From: Bradyrhizobium sp. AT1
GTDB taxonomy: Bacteria; Pseudomonadota; Alphaproteobacteria; Rhizobiales; Xanthobacteraceae
DNA: 64,000 nucleotides
Assembly (NCBI RefSeq): GCF_001590795.1
Contig: NZ_JXDL01000001.1
Location: 6,224,628-6,288,627 of the forward strand
Reading direction: 5' to 3'
The position numbers were made by a program, and so were the translations under genes. Below, in pieces: positions 50,822-58,853 of the stretch. The number at the start of each line of letters is the position of its first letter. Positions within the stretch are counted from its first letter, which is position 1. The notes beneath the pieces are model-generated. The model had not been told where the DNA came from. It searched no databases and saw only the letters and a list, made by a program, of their open reading frames with translations.

Positions 50822-51019
50822 ATGTCTTTTGGATCCGACGATCTGGTCGATGACATCATGCGCACGGCGCCGCACACGATCCGCGTGTTTCTGGCCTTCA
50901 AGATGGCCTGTGTCGGTTGCCCGATCGCAACCTTCCACACGGTGGATGATGCCTGCCGCGAGCATGCCATTGACCGCGAGAAATTCCTCGCCGCCTTGTG
51001 CGATTGCGTGCCGGCGTGA
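50822..51019 (+). CDS. DUF1858 protein of the denitrification block
   Basis: 65 residues: MSFGSDDLVDDIMRTAPHTIRVFLAFKM, then A-C30-V-G-C33-P and a helical end with the pair C60/C62. The DUF1858 family is a small helical domain, also found fused to hybrid-cluster and other redox proteins; the CVGCP motif suggests binding of a metal or of a redox partner. No function is established. It has its own FixK2-type site and sits between hemN and nnrR, so a role in nitrogen-oxide or low-oxygen metabolism is inferred. ATG 50822 has CGGAG 7 bases upstream; ATG 50816 is inside that site. Confidence 0.85.
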   Translation: MSFGSDDLVDDIMRTAPHTIRVFLAFKMACVGCPIATFHTVDDACREHAIDREKFLAALCDCVPA

Positions 51020-51132
51020 AACGGTCTGGAATTCGCGCGGGCGCGCGCGGATTCCCGGGTGAGGGACGGCTTTCGCCGTAAGCGGAAGCGGCCCTCACCC
51101 CTATCTCGGGCGGAGACGTCCTGATGTGCGGC

Positions 51133-51843
51133 TCACGCCGATCCGCTGGCGGCGCTTCGCTCCGCCAACACGACGATCCCGTGCGGGTCGCGCAGGATGA
51201 TGCGCTGGCGGCCGCTCTCGACGAGCCCTTGGCTTTCCCAACCGCTCAGGATGCGGCTGACGGTGTGCAGCGTGGTGCCGGTCATCTGCGCGATGTCCTG
51301 GCGGCTGATCGGGAAGTCGATTTCGATGCCGCGGTCGAGCTTCTTGCCGGACTGCTTGGCGAGGCGCAGCAGCGCATGCGCGACGCGCTGCTCGACCTGC
51401 TGGGTCGACATTTCCAGGATGCGGGTGTGGCTCTCCTGGAGGCGCGTGCCGACGGTCTGGAGCGTGTTGGCGGCAAGCGAGGGAAACCGCTCGACCAGCC
51501 GCGGCCAGGCCGAGGTCGGCCAGATCAGCACCACGCTGTCGTCGACCGCGATCGCTGTCGCGGGATACCGCGCGGCACCGATCGCCATGGCGAGGCCGAA
51601 GGTCTCGCCGGGCGCGACATAGCGCACCACGATCTGCTCGCCGGTCGGTGTCGTCTTGGCGGCGCGGACATGGCCGTGCAGCAGCAGGAAGAAGGATTGC
51701 GCGTCCGCGCCCTGCTCGAAGATGGCGCTGTTCTTGGGATAACGCGCCGAACGGGCCTCACGCAGGATCTCGTCCAGAGCTTCCGGCGTCATGCCGGCAA
51801 ACAGCGGCAAATGCGCAACCAGCGATGTGTCGACCTTGGCCAT
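51133..51843 (-). CDS. nnrR: NnrR-type Crp/Fnr regulator
   Basis: 236 residues: cyclic-nucleotide-binding-like domain (about 12-130), dimer helix, and Crp-type helix-turn-helix (ISRQDIAQMTGTTLHTVSRIL, about 179-199). There are no cysteines, so no Fe-S cluster as in FNR. The DNA-contact Glu of FNR (E-x2-S-R) is His193 here (H-T-V-S-R), as expected for a regulator with a different target. NnrR senses nitrogen oxides and activates denitrification genes. AAGGAGG precedes ATG 51843. It shares a perfect FixK2-type site with nnrS; B. japonicum nnrR is FixK2-dependent. Confidence 0.9.
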   Translation of the reverse strand: MAKVDTSLVAHLPLFAGMTPEALDEILREARSARYPKNSAIFEQGADAQSFFLLLHGHVRAAKTTPTGEQIVVRYVAPGETFGLAMAIGAARYPATAIAVDDSVVLIWPTSAWPRLVERFPSLAANTLQTVGTRLQESHTRILEMSTQQVEQRVAHALLRLAKQSGKKLDRGIEIDFPISRQDIAQMTGTTLHTVSRILSGWESQGLVESGRQRIILRDPHGIVVLAERSAASGSA

Positions 51844-51895
51844 TCTGCCTCCTTGGCACTGGGGAGTGTGATGGCACCTGCAATCGTCCGACAGT

Positions 51896-51909
51896 TTGCG
51901 ATAGCGCAA
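51896..51909. promoter_or_regulatory. perfect FixK2/FNR-type site between nnrR and nnrS
   Basis: TTGCGATAGCGCAA, a full match to TTG(A/C)-N6-(T/G)CAA. Its centre is about 59 bases from the nnrR ATG and 72 bases from the nnrS ATG, so it is placed to activate both divergent transcripts. Confidence 0.85.
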
Positions 51910-51974
51910 AACGGGACGGCCGGGTGGCAGTATTTTTCCAAGCAACGAACTGAAATTGACTGGAGTTGACCCCC

Positions 51975-53186
51975 ATGGCTGGAGCCCGATCCCGCAACTT
52001 TCAGGGCTGGCCGCTATTTGCGAACAGCTTTCGGCCCTTTTTCCTGCTGGCCGCGATCCAGGCGGGGCTGTCGATTCTGGCCTGGCTGCCGATGTTCTAT
52101 GGCGAATTGTCGGTGAGTTCCGCGTTCGCCCCGCGCGACTGGCATGTCCACGAGATGCTCTATGGCTTCCTGCCGGCTGTCATCACCGGGTTCCTGTTCA
52201 CGGCGATCCCGAACTGGACCGGGCGGTTGCCGATCCAGGGCACCTCGCTGGGGGCGCTGGTGACGGTCTGGCTTGCCGGGCGTGCCGCGGTGACGTTGTC
52301 GGCCGATATCGGCTGGGCGTTCGCGCTGGTCGTCGATGCCGCCTTCCTGACGCTGGTCGTCGCCGCCGCGGCGCGTGAGATCATCGCGGGCGGCAATTGG
52401 CGTAACCTGCCCGTGGTGGCGCTGGTGTCCGTTCTGCTCGCCGGCAACGTCGCTTTTCATATCGAGGCGCATGACCAGGGTGCGGCCGATGTCAGCATCC
52501 GCGTCGGCATCGGTGTGGTCGTGCTGCTGATCGCGCTGATCGGCGGTCGCATCATTCCGAGCTTCACCCGCAACTGGCTGGTCAAGTTCAATCCCGGCCG
52601 TCTGCCGGTGCCGTTCGCACGCTTCGACGGTGCGGTGATCGGATTGAGCGCGCTCGCGCTGATCTCGTGGGTCGTGGCGCCGTTGAATGCCGTCACCGGT
52701 GTCTTGATGGCGCTGGTCGGCGGCCTGCATCTGGTGCGGCTTGCGCGCTGGGCCGGCGATCGCACCTTTCGCGAGCGGCTGCTGGTGATCCTGCATATTG
52801 GTTACGTGTTCGTGCCGCTCGGCTTCATTCTGCACGCTCTGGCGGTTCTCGGAACGCTGCCGCCAAGCGCCGGCATCCACGCCTGGATGACGGGTGCGGC
52901 GGGAACCATGACGCTCGCCGTGATGACCCGCGCCAGCCTTGGTCATACCGGACAGGCGTTGACCGCTTCGCCGGCGGTTCAGGGAATCTATGCTGCGGTC
53001 GTCATCGCGGCTCTGGCCCGAGTTGCCGCCGTGGTGTTTTCCGCGCAGAGCGATCTTTTGTTGCACATCGCCGCCTGCGGCTGGCTCGTCGCCTTCCTCG
53101 GCTTTGCCGTCGCATTCGGCCCGCTGCTCGCCGGCAGCCGGCGGCGTGCCCTCGCCACGATGGGTGTGCCCGCACCGGTCCGCTGA
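51975..53186 (+). CDS. nnrS: NnrS-family heme-copper membrane protein
   Basis: 403 residues, about 12 membrane helices. NnrS hallmarks are present: FRPFFLLAAIQAGL at the start, WHVHEMLYGFLPAVITGFLFTAIPNWTGR (His pair), GGRIIPSFTRNWL and MTRASLGHTGQAL. NnrS binds heme and copper and protects cells from nitric oxide stress by limiting its effect on iron-sulfur and dinitrosyl chemistry. ATG 51975 is used; TTG 51966 adds three residues. It is divergent from nnrR over a shared FixK2-type site. Confidence 0.93.
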   Translation: MAGARSRNFQGWPLFANSFRPFFLLAAIQAGLSILAWLPMFYGELSVSSAFAPRDWHVHEMLYGFLPAVITGFLFTAIPNWTGRLPIQGTSLGALVTVWLAGRAAVTLSADIGWAFALVVDAAFLTLVVAAAAREIIAGGNWRNLPVVALVSVLLAGNVAFHIEAHDQGAADVSIRVGIGVVVLLIALIGGRIIPSFTRNWLVKFNPGRLPVPFARFDGAVIGLSALALISWVVAPLNAVTGVLMALVGGLHLVRLARWAGDRTFRERLLVILHIGYVFVPLGFILHALAVLGTLPPSAGIHAWMTGAAGTMTLAVMTRASLGHTGQALTASPAVQGIYAAVVIAALARVAAVVFSAQSDLLLHIAACGWLVAFLGFAVAFGPLLAGSRRRALATMGVPAPVR

Positions 53187-53188
53187 GC

Positions 53189-54226
53189 TCAAGCTGCGCT
53201 CGCCGAGGGCGCGTCGGGTGCGGCTGCCTGTGGCCGCACGCCCTTGCGCCAGTCGGTGATGGTGCAGCCGAAATGGCCGCGGAACCAGCGCGCCATGGCG
53301 CTCTGCGCGGAGAAGCCAAGCTGCACCGCGATGTCGGCCAACGGCCGGCCAGGGTCGTCAATCAATTGGACTACGAGACCCGCGCGTTGCGCATCGAGGA
53401 TGGCCGAGAAGCTGGTGCCTGAAGCCGCGAGGTGGCGGTGGATGGTGCGGCGAGTGCAGCCGAGATGCTCGGCGACGCGCTCTACTGTGCAGTCGCCGCT
53501 GGCGAGCAGGGTCCGCACGACCTCGTCGACCTTCCCGTCCCAACTCGCGGGCCGCGTCTCGATCGCCTCGATCCGCTTGCGCAGGTAAGTGGCGATCAGC
53601 GGATGCGCACTGGGGATCCGGCGCTCCATGTCGTGCGCCGACAGCAGGATCGCGTCTTCATCCGCGTTGAAGGTGACGCGGCAACCGAAGAAGTCGCTAT
53701 AGCGCTTGCGATCGTGCGGCGGCGGATAATGCAGGTGGACTTCCTGCGGCCGCCAGTCATGTCCGTACAGCGATTGGATGATGCGATGGACGCTGCCGAG
53801 CGCCATGTCGATCGACTGGCGCGGCGCCATCGGCCGACGGCCGCGCAGATGCAGCGTGACGGCCACGGTCTGCTTGCCGCGCGTGACGTCCAGCCGCATG
53901 CCCTCGTGGTGGATATGGATGAAGCGCGAGAACGCTTCGATGGCTTCGCCGACGGTCGCCTGCTCGCGCACGATCAAGCCGACCGCGCCGAAATTGGTCA
54001 GGCCGCCGCGCTCGGCGAGACGCAAGCCGAAATCTTCGGCGCCGGATGCCGCTGCCGACAATTCGAGCAGACGGCGCAGGCCGGCGACGGCAATGAGGGT
54101 GTCTGGCGTGTCGAGGCAGGCCAGCGGCAGCCTGGCCTTGCGCATCATCTGTTTGGGATCGAGCCCGACCGACCGGGCGATCTCCGGGTAATAGCTCAAG
54201 CCTGCACTGCGAACGAGGTCGGTCAT
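53189..54226 (-). CDS. AraC-family regulator with arabinose-binding-like N domain
   Basis: 345 residues. N-terminal effector domain of the type annotated as Arabinose_bd (OruR/ArgR-like; about 15-200), then two helix-turn-helix units at the C terminus: TVERVAEHLGCTRRTIHRHLAASG and PLADIAVQLGFSAQSAMARWFRGHFGCT. Members of this group respond to small metabolites, often fatty-acid or amino-acid derivatives. The target is unknown: nnrS is convergent (2 bases between stops) and the next gene is divergent. ATG 54226 has AGGAACGG upstream; the longer frame to 54517 has no such support. Confidence 0.88.
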   Translation of the reverse strand: MTDLVRSAGLSYYPEIARSVGLDPKQMMRKARLPLACLDTPDTLIAVAGLRRLLELSAAASGAEDFGLRLAERGGLTNFGAVGLIVREQATVGEAIEAFSRFIHIHHEGMRLDVTRGKQTVAVTLHLRGRRPMAPRQSIDMALGSVHRIIQSLYGHDWRPQEVHLHYPPPHDRKRYSDFFGCRVTFNADEDAILLSAHDMERRIPSAHPLIATYLRKRIEAIETRPASWDGKVDEVVRTLLASGDCTVERVAEHLGCTRRTIHRHLAASGTSFSAILDAQRAGLVVQLIDDPGRPLADIAVQLGFSAQSAMARWFRGHFGCTITDWRKGVRPQAAAPDAPSASAA

Positions 54227-54430
54227 GCGAACCGTTCCTGCCAGCCATTCCCGCAGATGTCCCGAAATGTAAAGTTTCTGTCTCGATCCGTCAAATTCAG
54301 GAACCGGGTGGAACATACATAAGGAAAACCGAAGCACTGGCGTGAATGCCGTGCTCACGGCGGCGTTGCTGGGCGATGGAGCCCGCTGCCGTCTCGGATC
54401 ATCTGACCAAGACATTGCTGGATCGGGATT

Positions 54431-55051
54431 ATGCCGGGGAACATGCTTTCCAAGGGTGAGGTATTCGTCATCGACACCGACGCTGCCTCCCGCGAACAAC
54501 TTTCGACCGCGCTCCAACAGAGCGCCTATGACGTGATCTGCTTCGCCGACGGCGCGTCTCTGTTGTCAGAGGCCAAGACGCGGATGCCGGCCTGCGTACT
54601 GATGGAGCTGCCGCCCGATCGCTCGGGCCTCGACATGCTCAAGCGGCTGCGCGAGGAGAACTGCATGGCGCCGGTGCTGGTGACCTCGGCGAATGGCAGC
54701 ATCGCCATGGCGGTCGACGCCATCAAGAACGGCGCGGCCGACTTCATCGAAAAGCCGTTCCGCACCCACGACATCGTCGATCGGATCGATGCCGCCATCG
54801 ATGAATTCGCGCAGCCCGGCCCGAGCCGCCAGGGCTGGCTGCCCGGCTGCGACCCACTGACGGCACGCGAAGTCGGCGTGCTCGAGCACCTTGCCGCCGG
54901 CCTGACCAACAAGGAGATCGCCCGCCGCATGCATCTGAGCGCGCGGACGGTCGAAGGCTACCGCGCCAGCATTTTGAGGAAGGCCGGCGCGAAGAACGTG
55001 ACCGATCTGCTCCGGCGCATCTTCGGCCAGGGTTCGACGACCCAGGCGTGA
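54431..55051 (+). CDS. FixJ-like response regulator with altered phosphoacceptor
   Basis: 206 residues: receiver domain (about 8-125) and LuxR-type helix-turn-helix (LTAREVGVLEHLAAGLTNKEIARRMHLSARTVEGYR, about 140-180). The acidic pair D15/D17, T85 and K108 are present, but the phosphoacceptor Asp is replaced by Glu59 (VLMELPPDRSG; codon GAG at 54605-54607). It may be locked in an active-like or inactive state. No sensor kinase is nearby. A divergent gap of 204 bases separates it from the AraC gene. ATG 54443 is an alternative start. Confidence 0.88.
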   Translation: MPGNMLSKGEVFVIDTDAASREQLSTALQQSAYDVICFADGASLLSEAKTRMPACVLMELPPDRSGLDMLKRLREENCMAPVLVTSANGSIAMAVDAIKNGAADFIEKPFRTHDIVDRIDAAIDEFAQPGPSRQGWLPGCDPLTAREVGVLEHLAAGLTNKEIARRMHLSARTVEGYRASILRKAGAKNVTDLLRRIFGQGSTTQA

Positions 55052-55221
55052 GGACTGCCGCGGGACTGCCTAACGTTCCGCGGCCTTGCTGCCGCCGCAG
55101 CGGCGCCCCAAGGAAACCCCAATCGAACCAGTTCCTTCCCTGCCGCGTCCAACCATGTTGGCGAGGCATTTGATCGCGTGCGTCCGGCTGGCGGCGCGGC
55201 GATACCGGCAGGAGGGACTTT

Positions 55222-56904
55222 ATGCGCATCACCGCAAGATGTTTGGCGACCACGAGCCTGGTTCTGGTGACCATGGCGACGGCAGCGCCGTCATGGGCCG
55301 CCGAATTGGATACCAACTCGGCGATCGACGCCGTCACGGTCTATCCCGATGGCGCCACCGTCACCCGCGTCATCACGATCGACCTGCCATCCGGAGACTC
55401 GACGCTGGTCGCGAAGGATTTTCCGCTGGCTCTCGATACGTCCTCGATCCGTGTCGAGGGCGAAGGCGGAGCCAAGCTCACCATCGGCACGATCGACGCG
55501 CGCCCGCCGCGTGCGGCGCCGGTCAACCTGCCCGAACTGGAAAAGCGGCTCGAAGCCCTGAACGACCAGCGCGCCGACCTGCAAGGCGCGATCGACTCGG
55601 CCAATGCCCGCCGCAAGTTTGCGGAGCACTTCGCGGAGGCCGCCCCCGTCGGCATCGGCGAGAAAGGCGAGGCGCGGCCGATCGCCGAATGGCGCACGGC
55701 CTTTGCCGCGGTCGGCGACGAAATTGCGAGCGCCGATACCGCGGTTCGCGAAGCCACGCGCAAGTTGCGCGAGATCGACCGGCAGATCGCCCAGCTCGAC
55801 GCCGAGCGCAAGGCCAAGCCGGCGAGCAAGCTCGAGGTCCGCATGGACATCGCCGCGCCTGCTGCGACCAAGGCGACGTTGCGGGTCACTTACAATGTGC
55901 GCAATGCGCGCTGGATGCCGCTCTACGACGCCCGCCTCGACACCGGCGCCAAGGACCGCAAGCCGCAACTGGAGCTGGTCCGCCGCGCCGAGATCACGCA
56001 ATCGACCGGGGAGGACTGGTCGAACGTCACGCTCGGCGTTTCCACGGTGCGTATCAGCCGCGGCGGCAGCGCACCGGAGCTGCATTCGCTACTGGCGCAA
56101 TATCCGCAGATGCCGAAGCCGCGCGCCCTGGGCAGCGTCTCGGATATGGCCGCGCCCGTTGCTCCCGCGCCGATGCTGCGAAAGATGGAAGTGCCCGCCT
56201 ATGCTGCTAGATCCAGGGAGGAGATCGCGGAGCGCGCCGACGAGCAGCAAGCCGTCGCCGAGATCGGCGATTTCCAGGCCACCTTCAAGATTCCCGGCCG
56301 CGTCAGCCTTGGCGCCCAGGAGGGCGCCAAGAGCCTGCGCATCGCGGCCATGACCGTGCCGGCCGATCTGGCCGTGCGCGCCGCGCCGGTGATCGACCCG
56401 ACCGCCTTCCTCGAAGCCAGCTTCAAGCAGACGGACGACGCCACTCTGCTGCCCGGCAAGGTCGCGATCTATCGCGACGGCGTCTTTGTCGGTCGCGGCA
56501 AGATCTCGGCGTCGGCCAAGGACGATATCGTCCGGCTCGGCTTCGGTGCCGACGACAAGGTCAGGATCGAGCGCGCCGTGCTCAAGCGCAACGAAGGTTC
56601 GGCCGGCCTGCTGGTCACGACGTCCAAGACCGACGAGCGTTCGTTCAAGACCACCATCCGCAACGGTCACGATTTCCCGATCAAGGTCGCGATCGAGGAT
56701 CAGTTGCCGGTCAGCGAGAGTGAGGACATCGTCGTCGAGATGCTGCCCGCGACCACGCCGCCCACGGCAAAAGATATCCGCGACAAGCGCGGCGTGCTGG
56801 AATGGTCGTTCGACGCCAAGCCTGGCGAAGTCAAGGACATCAACTTCGCCTGGCGCATCCGCTGGCCGAAGGACAAGAGCATGGTGATCGTCCCGGCGGG
56901 GTAG
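55222..56904 (+). CDS. MuiA-type (DUF4139) periplasmic protein
   Basis: 560 residues. Signal peptide (about 1-27, ending APSWAAE), an N-terminal DUF4140-like domain (about 30-110), a long coiled coil (about 100-200: LPELEKRLEALNDQRADLQ and further heptads) and a DUF4139 barrel (about 215-560) starting LRVTYNVRNARWMPLYDARLDTG and closing with SFDAKPGEVKDINFAWRIRWPKDKS. Family members are called mucoidy inhibitor MuiA; the biochemical role is unknown. CAGGAGGG precedes the ATG. The gene appears to be single, ended by a hairpin shared with hmuV. Confidence 0.88.
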   Translation: MRITARCLATTSLVLVTMATAAPSWAAELDTNSAIDAVTVYPDGATVTRVITIDLPSGDSTLVAKDFPLALDTSSIRVEGEGGAKLTIGTIDARPPRAAPVNLPELEKRLEALNDQRADLQGAIDSANARRKFAEHFAEAAPVGIGEKGEARPIAEWRTAFAAVGDEIASADTAVREATRKLREIDRQIAQLDAERKAKPASKLEVRMDIAAPAATKATLRVTYNVRNARWMPLYDARLDTGAKDRKPQLELVRRAEITQSTGEDWSNVTLGVSTVRISRGGSAPELHSLLAQYPQMPKPRALGSVSDMAAPVAPAPMLRKMEVPAYAARSREEIAERADEQQAVAEIGDFQATFKIPGRVSLGAQEGAKSLRIAAMTVPADLAVRAAPVIDPTAFLEASFKQTDDATLLPGKVAIYRDGVFVGRGKISASAKDDIVRLGFGADDKVRIERAVLKRNEGSAGLLVTTSKTDERSFKTTIRNGHDFPIKVAIEDQLPVSESEDIVVEMLPATTPPTAKDIRDKRGVLEWSFDAKPGEVKDINFAWRIRWPKDKSMVIVPAG

Positions 56905-56928
56905 GGGCCAAGGCGCGACGCCCTCTTA

Positions 56929-56952
56929 CCTCGCCTCGCTTGCGGGGCGAGG
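56929..56952. terminator. hairpin between convergent muiA-type gene and hmuV
   Basis: CCTCGCC (56929-56935) pairs with GGCGAGG (56946-56952) across a 10-base loop, between the stops of two convergent genes. It could act in both directions; no U run is present. Confidence 0.55.
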
Positions 56953-56961
56953 GGCGCACCT

Positions 56962-57765
56962 TCACCGCGGCGGCACCGCCGCCTGCATCGATTGCGGCAG
57001 CACGTAAGGCACGCCGTCGTCGTTCCGATGCACCACGGCGTCGATCTCGAAGATGTCGCGGATGGTCTCGCGGGTGAGCACATCGGCGCGCGGGCCATCC
57101 GCGGCGAGCTTGCCGCCAACCAGCACGACGAGCCGGTCGGCGAAGCGGATCGCGAGATTGAGGTCGTGCAGGATGGCGATCACCGCCGTGCCGCTGCGAG
57201 CGCGGCGGCGGGCGGCTTCGACGAGGTCGATCTGGTGGCGCAGATCGAGGCTCGAGGTCGGCTCGTCCAGCAGCAGAAGTCCAGCTCCATGCTCGGCTTC
57301 ACCGCAGCCGAGCTGCACCAGCACGCGGGCGAAATGGGCGCGCTGCTGCTCGCCGCCCGATAGCGTCGGCAATGGCCGGTCGCGAAAATGCGCAAGGCCG
57401 ACCTCGTCCAGGGCCGCCTCGACGAGCAAGCCCGCTTCACGCGCGCTGCGCTCGCCCGCGCCCATCAGCACGATCTCTTCGACGGTGAAGGGGAAGGTGA
57501 CGTTGATGTGCTGGGACAGCATGGCGCGGCGCGCGGCGAGCTCGCGCGGCGTGAAGCTTCTGATGTCGCGCTGCTTCAGGCGCACCTCGCCGGCGTTCGG
57601 CTGGAGATCGCCGGAGAGCAACCGCAGCAGCGTCGATTTGCCGGCGCCGTTCGGGCCGATGATGGCGACCATCTCGCCGGCCGCAACGGTCAGGCTGACG
57701 CCGTCGAGCAGGGGCGCGCGGCCGGCACGCTTGTTCAGAGAGCGCGCCTCGATCACGGTGCTCAT
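56962..57765 (-). CDS. hmuV: heme ABC transporter ATPase
   Basis: 267 residues. Walker A GPNGAGKST, signature LSGGEQQRA, Walker B LLLLDEPTSSLDL and switch ILHDLNLA are intact; ordering and the LSQHINVTFPFTVEEIVLMG segment match HmuV. It powers passage of heme through HmuU. The start ATG overlaps the hmuU stop (57762-57765), ending the hemP-hmuT-hmuU-hmuV operon. Confidence 0.95.
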   Translation of the reverse strand: MSTVIEARSLNKRAGRAPLLDGVSLTVAAGEMVAIIGPNGAGKSTLLRLLSGDLQPNAGEVRLKQRDIRSFTPRELAARRAMLSQHINVTFPFTVEEIVLMGAGERSAREAGLLVEAALDEVGLAHFRDRPLPTLSGGEQQRAHFARVLVQLGCGEAEHGAGLLLLDEPTSSLDLRHQIDLVEAARRRARSGTAVIAILHDLNLAIRFADRLVVLVGGKLAADGPRADVLTRETIRDIFEIDAVVHRNDDGVPYVLPQSMQAAVPPR

Positions 57766-58853
57766 AGCGAGGCGAACCCGCGCTGCCGCAGCAGAATGAA
57801 CAGGAAGACCGGCGCGCCCACGGCCGCGGTCAGAATGCCGATCGGCATCTCCGCCGGCGCGACGATCGTGCGCGCCAGCGTATCGGCACCGACCATCAGG
57901 ATCGCGCCTGATAGCACCGAGGCGGGCAGCAGCAGCCGGTGCGCAGGTCCTATGACGAGGCGCAAGAGATGCGGCACGACGATGCCGACGAAACCGATGA
58001 CGCCGCTGATCGACACCGCGACGCCGGTCATGGCGGAGACCATGACGATCGAGATCCGCTTCAGGCGCTCGACATCGACCCCGCCGTGAAAGGCGTCGGC
58101 CTCCCCGAGCACCAGCAGATCGAGACCGCGTGCGACGAAGGCGCAAGCAGCGAGCCCGATGACGAGGATCGGCGCCAGCGCGGCGGCCTTGGCCCAGGTC
58201 ACGCCGCTCATCGAGCCCAGCAGCCAGAACGTGATGTCGCGGAGCTGGCGGTCATCGGCGACGAAGACCAGAAGCCCGATGCCGGCATTGGCGATGGCGG
58301 TGATGGCGACGCCGGCGAGCAGGAAAATCGCGATCGAGGTGCGCCCCGATCGGCTCGAGATGCCGTAGAGGATCGCGGTCGTGGCCAGCGATCCGGCAAA
58401 GGCTGCGAGCGGCAGCAGCTCGGTCTGGAGGAAGCGCAGCGTCTCGCCGAAGCGCGAATCGGTGAACACGATCGTGCTTGCGGCTGCGAGCGCGCCGCCG
58501 CTGGAGACGCCCACCAGCGCGGGATCGGCGAGAGGATTACGAAACAGGCCCTGCATGATCGCGCCGGCTACGGCGAGCAGGCCGCCGATCATCGCCGCCG
58601 CCGCGATCCTGGGAATGCGGATCGACCACAGCACGAGCTGATCGCGTGCCGTCATGGCCGTGCTCTCGCCCGAGAGCCCGAGTGCGGAGGGCAGGCGGGA
58701 AAGGGGGATGCCGGCGGCGCCGACGGTCAGAGCGACGATGGCGGTGATCGCGAGCACGGCGATCAGGAGGAGAATGGCCAATGATGCGGACGGCCGTCCG
58801 GCGCGGGCGCGATGGTCCGGGCTGCGCGGCTCGGTCGCGATCGTCACGCTCAT
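57762..58853 (-). CDS. hmuU: heme ABC transporter permease
   Basis: 363 residues of the FecCD type, with about ten membrane helices. RIPRIAAAAMIGGLLAVAGAIMQGLFRNPLADPALVGVSSGG is the standard FecCD signature run, and GFVGIVVPHLLRLVIGPAHR the loop facing the ATPase. It forms the inner-membrane heme channel as a homodimer. Both ends overlap its neighbours by 4 bases (ATGA), so hmuT-hmuU-hmuV are translationally coupled. Confidence 0.95.
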   Translation of the reverse strand: MSVTIATEPRSPDHRARAGRPSASLAILLLIAVLAITAIVALTVGAAGIPLSRLPSALGLSGESTAMTARDQLVLWSIRIPRIAAAAMIGGLLAVAGAIMQGLFRNPLADPALVGVSSGGALAAASTIVFTDSRFGETLRFLQTELLPLAAFAGSLATTAILYGISSRSGRTSIAIFLLAGVAITAIANAGIGLLVFVADDRQLRDITFWLLGSMSGVTWAKAAALAPILVIGLAACAFVARGLDLLVLGEADAFHGGVDVERLKRISIVMVSAMTGVAVSISGVIGFVGIVVPHLLRLVIGPAHRLLLPASVLSGAILMVGADTLARTIVAPAEMPIGILTAAVGAPVFLFILLRQRGFASL

